Origin: Anticarsia gemmatalis | Lineage: Eukaryota; Arthropoda; Insecta; Lepidoptera; Erebidae | DNA: 64,000 bases | Direction of reading: 5' to 3' | Assembly: GCF_050436995.1 (NCBI RefSeq) | Contig: NC_134746.1 | Location: 12,956,501-13,020,500 of the forward strand | Shown here: piece after piece, positions 59,385 through 64,000 of the stretch | How the letters are laid out: each line of letters starts with the position of its first letter | Numbering within the stretch: position 1 is the first letter of the stretch | Program-made: the position numbers and the translations under genes | Notes under the pieces: generated by a model | Told to the model about the DNA's origin: nothing | Seen by the model: the letters and a program-made list of their open reading frames with translations, nothing else | Databases searched by the model: none

Positions 59385-60659
59385 CTGCGACCCGACACAC
59401 ATGTCCGACACGTGCCACCCCTCCCCCCTCACATGCTACCCGCACTACCCACCCCTATAGCCGCTCTGCCTGCTTGCTACTTACTCACTCTTTGCTTGTT
59501 ATACTACCGTAACATTTCAAATAACTTCGCCCTTGAAATTTTTTGTCAGTCCATATGAACAACTCATTTTTAAATTGTAATATGTACCAATGAAATGTCA
59601 AAGATAGGTAAAGTTTTTTGAAACTTGAATTTTCGTAGAACTCATTATGAAACTACTTTATATGCATCTGAACTTTTCAAAGCTACACTTACATGAAACG
59701 TCACACAAGAATTCCTGAACTAATGTTACATAATAAGGTCTTACTTTACTTCTGATCTATTTATCTATCCAAAGATCACTGATTCATTTTATATCACGTT
59801 TTTAAAGACCAAAAGCGACACTTGAAATATCATCAATGAAGTATAGTACTAGTAAGCCCGGTTTCAGAGTACATTTAGCGGTAGTTTATCTATTCAATAG
59901 CATTTTTATATGAGTTTAAACGCTATCGAATTGATAAACTACCGCTAAATGTATCTAAGAAACCGGGGTTAAATCGGGTAACTGGTTTGTATCAAGCAAA
60001 GATTGAGTATTCCCTGGCCACAGTTGGCTGGGCTGAAGCTACGTAATGATGATGATGATGACAGGTGATCACACCTCGCTAGTACCATGTTATTTACACC
60101 GACGGATGGCTCCACAGGTTAAGTGCAGGAATATCTAGTGTTACGTCAGTACCTTTGTTAATTTGTATCAAGAAAAAGTAAAATGTTGAATTTTTTGCGA
60201 TTTTTTGGTGAGTAAATAAGATGTGTTATTGAATTTAGAATAATGACTTTGAATTCATATAAATTAAAGTAAGTTTCTGAAACAGGTAAGAAATTAACTG
60301 TCCTGATATAATGACATATTATTATTATTTAATCTGTAATTATTTCGTACATCTACATACTATCGATCGAAAACCCATAAATAGCAATATTAGTAGTTAG
60401 TAACTCGGGATATCATTTGTAAAATTTTCTCAAAATGGCCTAATTCCGATGTTTGTCAATATTTATACAAACAAAACAGAAACAAGACACAGAGATACGA
60501 AAGCACAATAATGGCTGCGGTTTCACTTAAACTAAGCTAAGTTACATTACACGAACAATATTAATTTCGCTTTTGAAAATAAGGTAATCTTGTGATGAGA
60601 ATTGGACACATTTTTAACAACGTAACTTAGGTCTGTATTAACAAATTTATATTTATTTA
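59385..60659. other. Probable intron or intergenic sequence with MITE copy C
   Basis: Contains MITE copy C at 59857-59968 and a short GATGAT microsatellite near 60048. Nothing else was recognised. Confidence 0.45.
59857..59968 (+). mobile_element. Palindromic MITE copy C
   Basis: Left arm CCCGGTTTCAGAGTACATTT and right arm ATGTATCTAAGAAACCGGGG, with the inner TAGCGGTAGTTTAT/ATAAACTACCGCTA pair shared with copies A and B. Confidence 0.85.
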
Positions 60660-60945
60660 AAAGCACAGTTTTAACACCTATTCGACATATTAAAATAGGT
60701 TTTAAGAACGGTGCTTGCAAATGGATACCAGTCTAACCCTTTGAGCGCCACGGACGGCTATACTTGAATCAGAGTGCTCACGACGCTTTCGTCGGCAAAT
60801 GTCGACAAAATATCGACAATAAAGCGTAGTGAGCACGTTCTGATTTGTCGAGTATAGCCGACCCTGGCGCTAGACTGGTATCCATTTGAAGACACGGTTT
60901 TTAAAACCTATTTTAGTATGTCGAATAGATGTTAAAACTGTGCTT
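60660..60945. mobile_element. Foldback element with long imperfect inverted arms
   Basis: The left arm starts AAGCACAGTTTTAACACC and includes ATGGATACCAGTCTA and AGTGCTCACGACGCTTT. The right arm carries the inverses AAAGCGTAGTGAGCACG, TAGACTGGTATCCAT and GTTAAAACTGTGCTT. Arms are about 125 bp with mismatches; the loop near 60795-60820 holds TGTCGACA palindromes. There is no coding capacity. Confidence 0.75.
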
Positions 60946-61138
60946 TACGACGAACGAACGAATCGTAGTTTAGTCCAAATACCGCAGCCTTTTGTTTGAC
61001 AACACAGTTTCCATACAACCTGTGAACCATCCATCAATTGCATTACACAGAATCGCATAGTGAATACTTAGCAACGCTTCCCAAGCGATACGTATTTATG
61101 AGAGCTCTTATTGTCTATGTGTTAAGGTCGTGTTTAGT

Positions 61139-61216
61139 GTAGCGAGGCATGTGACAGAGCTACTAATGGGCAGGCGAATGTGGGGCGGAAGGACAGCGGC
61201 GAAAGCACAGAATGCG
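61139..61216 (+). other. GC-rich island, possible exon, strand uncertain
   Basis: Plus strand: acceptor GTTTAGTGTAG, then an open frame reading EACDRATNGQANVGRKDSG, then a weak donor GTAAAA. Minus strand: a pyrimidine-rich run ending CCCATTAG could be an acceptor instead. Composition differs clearly from the AT-rich flanks. No family was recognised. Confidence 0.25.
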
Positions 61217-61650
61217 TAAAAAGGAACGTTTTTTAACGGAAAATTATGATTGAATCAGAAAAAAAATAATAAGAGTAATTAAAAGACATATTTTTCTGAT
61301 ATAGGATTATGTATAGCCATAAAAAAGTATATGTTGAATTCAATGTTGAGTTGAATATTGTTCTTGAAATCAATGAACATATTTTATTCAAAAGTTTAAA
61401 AGTTGCTTTATTTGTTAAGATACGTTCCTTTCTACGCATAAAAAATACAAGTACACATCAATGTAAGACGAAACATTTGGGGGTACAATAAATTTTGAAA
61501 AGCATACAATGAGTTTTGTTAGAAAAATATATTGACAATAAATTCGTGACAAAATTCTAGGAGCACCGACAATATGTATGTGTGCATACATATTCTCGAT
61601 GGAAAGGAATTGAATAATGTCAACTATGTGCTAATATAATTTTGAAAAAT

Positions 61651-62070
61651 TCAATAAATACATGTATGACAAACAACTCTACCATAAAGAGACAGATTAC
61701 GGGCGAAGATTTTCTTAAAAACTACCAATACGTGAAATTGAGCACGTGCTAAGAATGAGTTTGATACTAAAGTGTAAACTAATAACTGTGATTTATGGTA
61801 GTCGAATATCTTAGCCATAAAACTGACCGCTTGAACAAATAATGTCACAATGATATCTATTGAATTTTGAAATTCCGAAACATATATTTTAAAATAAAGT
61901 GGCTTGTTTAGCTCCGACATTTTGTGCGAAAGCATGTAACCGCAAAGCACATAGGAGCGCGCCAGAAGCATATGTCCCATAACTTCATGGTGTTCACACC
62001 CTGTATATACAACACGGAAGGGCTGAGACAGTATGAGAATGATAATGATCTGTGAAATGATTGCATTCAA
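61651..62070 (-). other. Unassigned 139-codon open frame
   Basis: Starts MNAIISQIIIILILSQPF, with a second hydrophobic segment SIDIIVTLFVQAVSFM. It is long for AT-rich noncoding DNA, but composition is like the flanks and no family was recognised. It could be a transposon remnant, a membrane-protein fragment or chance. A TACAGGGTGTG motif on the same strand near its start resembles a mariner end. Confidence 0.2.
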
Positions 62071-62222
62071 TATCTTATTAATTTAAAATTTTATATCCAT
62101 TCGTGTTTGAGAACTACTCTACTATAATTTAGAATTGAAATTTTAGTGACTAGATACCGTTTAAATACTTTATTAGTTTCTAGTAATACAGAAAGACCAA
62201 TACGATAACTTAACTATAAGAG

Positions 62223-62402
62223 CCCTGACTCACTAGGACGCCATGGCGGCGTCGCTGGCTACGTATCCAAGCAGTTAGTATTGAAATGTCACATTGTCAA
62301 CTTGCCACATCGTCGTCACGTGAGGTAGGTGACATACATTTCAATATTAACTGCTTGGATACGTAGCCAGCGACGCCGCCATGGCGTCCTAGTGAGGCAG
62401 GG
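62223..62402. mobile_element. Foldback element with 67-bp near-perfect GC-rich arms
   Basis: The left arm 62223-62289 is repeated inverted at 62336-62402 with only two mismatches, around a 46-nt loop. Arms contain CACTAGGACGCCATGGCGGC and GCTGGCTACGTATCCAAGC. The near-identity of the arms suggests recent origin or selection for pairing. Confidence 0.85.
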
Positions 62403-62506
62403 AACTAAGACTACCGACTTTGAAATGAAAAAAGAACAATTAAGAAAAAGAATTTCAACTAAAAAAAATACTCCAGCACAAGAAAAAGATACAGTATTTG
62501 AATGTT

Positions 62507-62660
62507 AGAAGGCAATCATTTCACACGTTGAGACACAGCGCGCGCGCAGAGCGGCAAGCGGCGCCCGAGTACGCGACGCGGGACCTGACCCGGTGCAACT
62601 CATACAGGCGGCGGTATACCGAGTCAGAGGCTGGCTGCCCTCCTTCGTCATCAGAACAAG
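62507..62660. other. GC-rich island, possible exon, strand uncertain
   Basis: Plus strand: open in more than one frame, for example RQSFHTLRHSARAERQAAPE and CNSYRRRYTESEAGCP, with a donor GTATTG at 62660 but a poor acceptor. Minus strand: a frame with SDSVYRRLYELHRVRSRV is also open. Because several frames are open through GC richness alone, I cannot choose. It may be an exon of the gene ending at 58784 or of an oppositely oriented gene. Confidence 0.25.
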
Positions 62661-62679
62661 GTATTGTCAATCATAAATA

Positions 62680-64000
62680 ATTGGATTTAGTATCTGTATA
62701 CTACTAAAGTCCCATCGACACATGCTTATGTATGTGACATGTAGACAGAGGCACATACGTTTCAATCTTTACTTTTTCAATACACTGTCGTGATTCACAA
62801 ACTTTCGATACGATAATATCTAAAACGTATCAAATTAGTTTGCATTGTGTAAGCTAAAAGTATTTCAAATTATTTTATTCATTTAGACAAGTCAACTTTG
62901 GTTATGCAATGAGTAGCCGGAATTAATTTCAGAACACTCATAGATGTTTTAGAATAAATGAGAAATTGAATGCAAAATATAAATTGACAAGCGACATTTT
63001 AAGTTCATCACTATGATTATTATTTTTTTTAAGTAAATTGTGAGCTTTCGTCTCCATTACTGCAACGTATGTACCTCTTTCTACAAACAAAACCCTGGTA
63101 CACAATATAACTGAGGCACAAGAATCATCCCAGACATACATACACCCTGAACAATGAACCGATGAAACATCCCACTAACGCCTTCACGACATATCGCACC
63201 CTTAGTGAAATAAAGCCATAAGCGACAAGACGTCGATACAAACATATGACAATCTTCATCTGAAGGTGCGATACAGTAGGGTAATAAAAACAGTTGTTAA
63301 TGAAATAAAATTAATATATTTTGAATAACATAGTAACGATTACATTAAATCCTAACTATCCTTTAAAAAACAATATAGAATAAGCATTTTAATGGAATGG
63401 CTAAAAAGTAATGAAAAAAAAGATTAAAACAATATGAATAAAGTCTATAAAAAGTATTATCTTAGTGACATTATGTTCCTATAATAATAATGATAAAAAT
63501 AAAGAGAAATGATATAAAGTAAAATAAAATGTATTAAGTATATGTTTTAAGTATACTCGGTCCCTGAGCTATGTTCAAATGCTTTCTGGCAAAGGCACTG
63601 TCACCATTCATCCTTATGTATTACGGGAACACTTCACTTGGCTATTTATATTTGCGTATTTGTCGAATTATATAAAGTTAACACCACGATAGGACCTAAT
63701 TCGTTTCATACAAAAATGAATTTCTATTTCCCTTGGTCACGTTATCATGCGTGAACATCTGGACCGATTTCGCGAATTCTTTTTTATAATATTCCTTGAA
63801 GTACGGGGATGGTCCTTATGGGAAGGTCATGAAATGGGGGCTAATGACGTCGTATTTTAAAATAAAATGATCCGAGAGGTAACGAAACTTTACAACTCAA
63901 TGTATAGTCGAGATTTTTTGAGCAAAAAAATACGTTTCCATCATTTTCTAACAGCCCACTAGACGGGCTAAAAAATAATAATTAGGCTATATCATCAAAA
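62680..64000. other. AT-rich noncoding sequence at the right edge
   Basis: No gene or repeat recognised. A 67-codon minus frame at 63141-62938 is not supported. Confidence 0.45.

Noticed and set aside
59260..59512. Plus-strand open frames over the GC-rich block
   Set aside because: They are antisense to the better supported minus-strand exon, which has splice sites in phase with the next exon.
1..64000. CRISPR arrays, operons, phage or bacterial mobile systems
   Set aside because: Spliced eukaryotic genes and insect repeats fill the window; no spaced direct-repeat array or bacterial gene organisation was seen.

Overview
The window looks like nuclear DNA from a lepidopteran insect, probably a noctuid-like moth. 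It is AT-rich, the genes are split into many short exons by GT-AG introns, and the repeats are lepidopteran in type: tRNA-headed SINEs, a family beginning with the AGCTGACCCGCGCAAC motif, CR1/Jockey-type LINEs, mariner derivatives and many palindromic MITEs. No prokaryotic, CRISPR or phage feature is visible. Family names rest on motif recognition by eye; no search was run.

Layout. At the left edge (572-672, minus) is the first coding exon of a secreted or membrane protein gene that runs off the window; it encodes a signal peptide. From 20529 down to 3519 (minus) is a complete 13-exon gene for amidophosphoribosyltransferase (PPAT, step 1 of de novo purine synthesis; 559 aa when spliced), with a 36-nt microexon and a 9-kb first intron holding a broken LINE, a mariner deletion derivative and two tandem repeat copies. 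From 28017 to 34266 (plus) is a complete 8-exon gene for the bifunctional enzyme PAICS (purine steps 6 and 7; 424 aa), with a TATA box and an E-box. PPAT and PAICS are head to head, as in vertebrates. Starting about 0.8 kb past PAICS (35076, plus) is uridine-cytidine kinase (UCK, pyrimidine salvage). It has two alternative last exons, 39380-39537 and 46207-46361, and two in-frame start codons that differ by a basic, possibly mitochondrial, leader. The three genes form a small nucleotide-metabolism neighbourhood.

From 47 to 58.7 kb I see no host gene, only repeats: several MITEs, a hAT-like element, a tRNA-derived SINE, and a 1.6-kb mariner-type element built as an inverted dimer with two 730-bp arms. 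At 58784-59384 (minus) two GC-rich exons join in frame and end in a stop, so they are probably the 3' end of an unidentified gene. GC-rich islands near 61.15 and 62.55 kb may be further exons, strand unclear. Two strong foldback elements lie at 60.66-60.95 and 62.22-62.40 kb.

Most unusual: the duplicated UCK terminal exons, the optional leader of UCK, the PPAT-PAICS-UCK arrangement, the in-frame PPAT microexon, and the hairpin mariner dimer.
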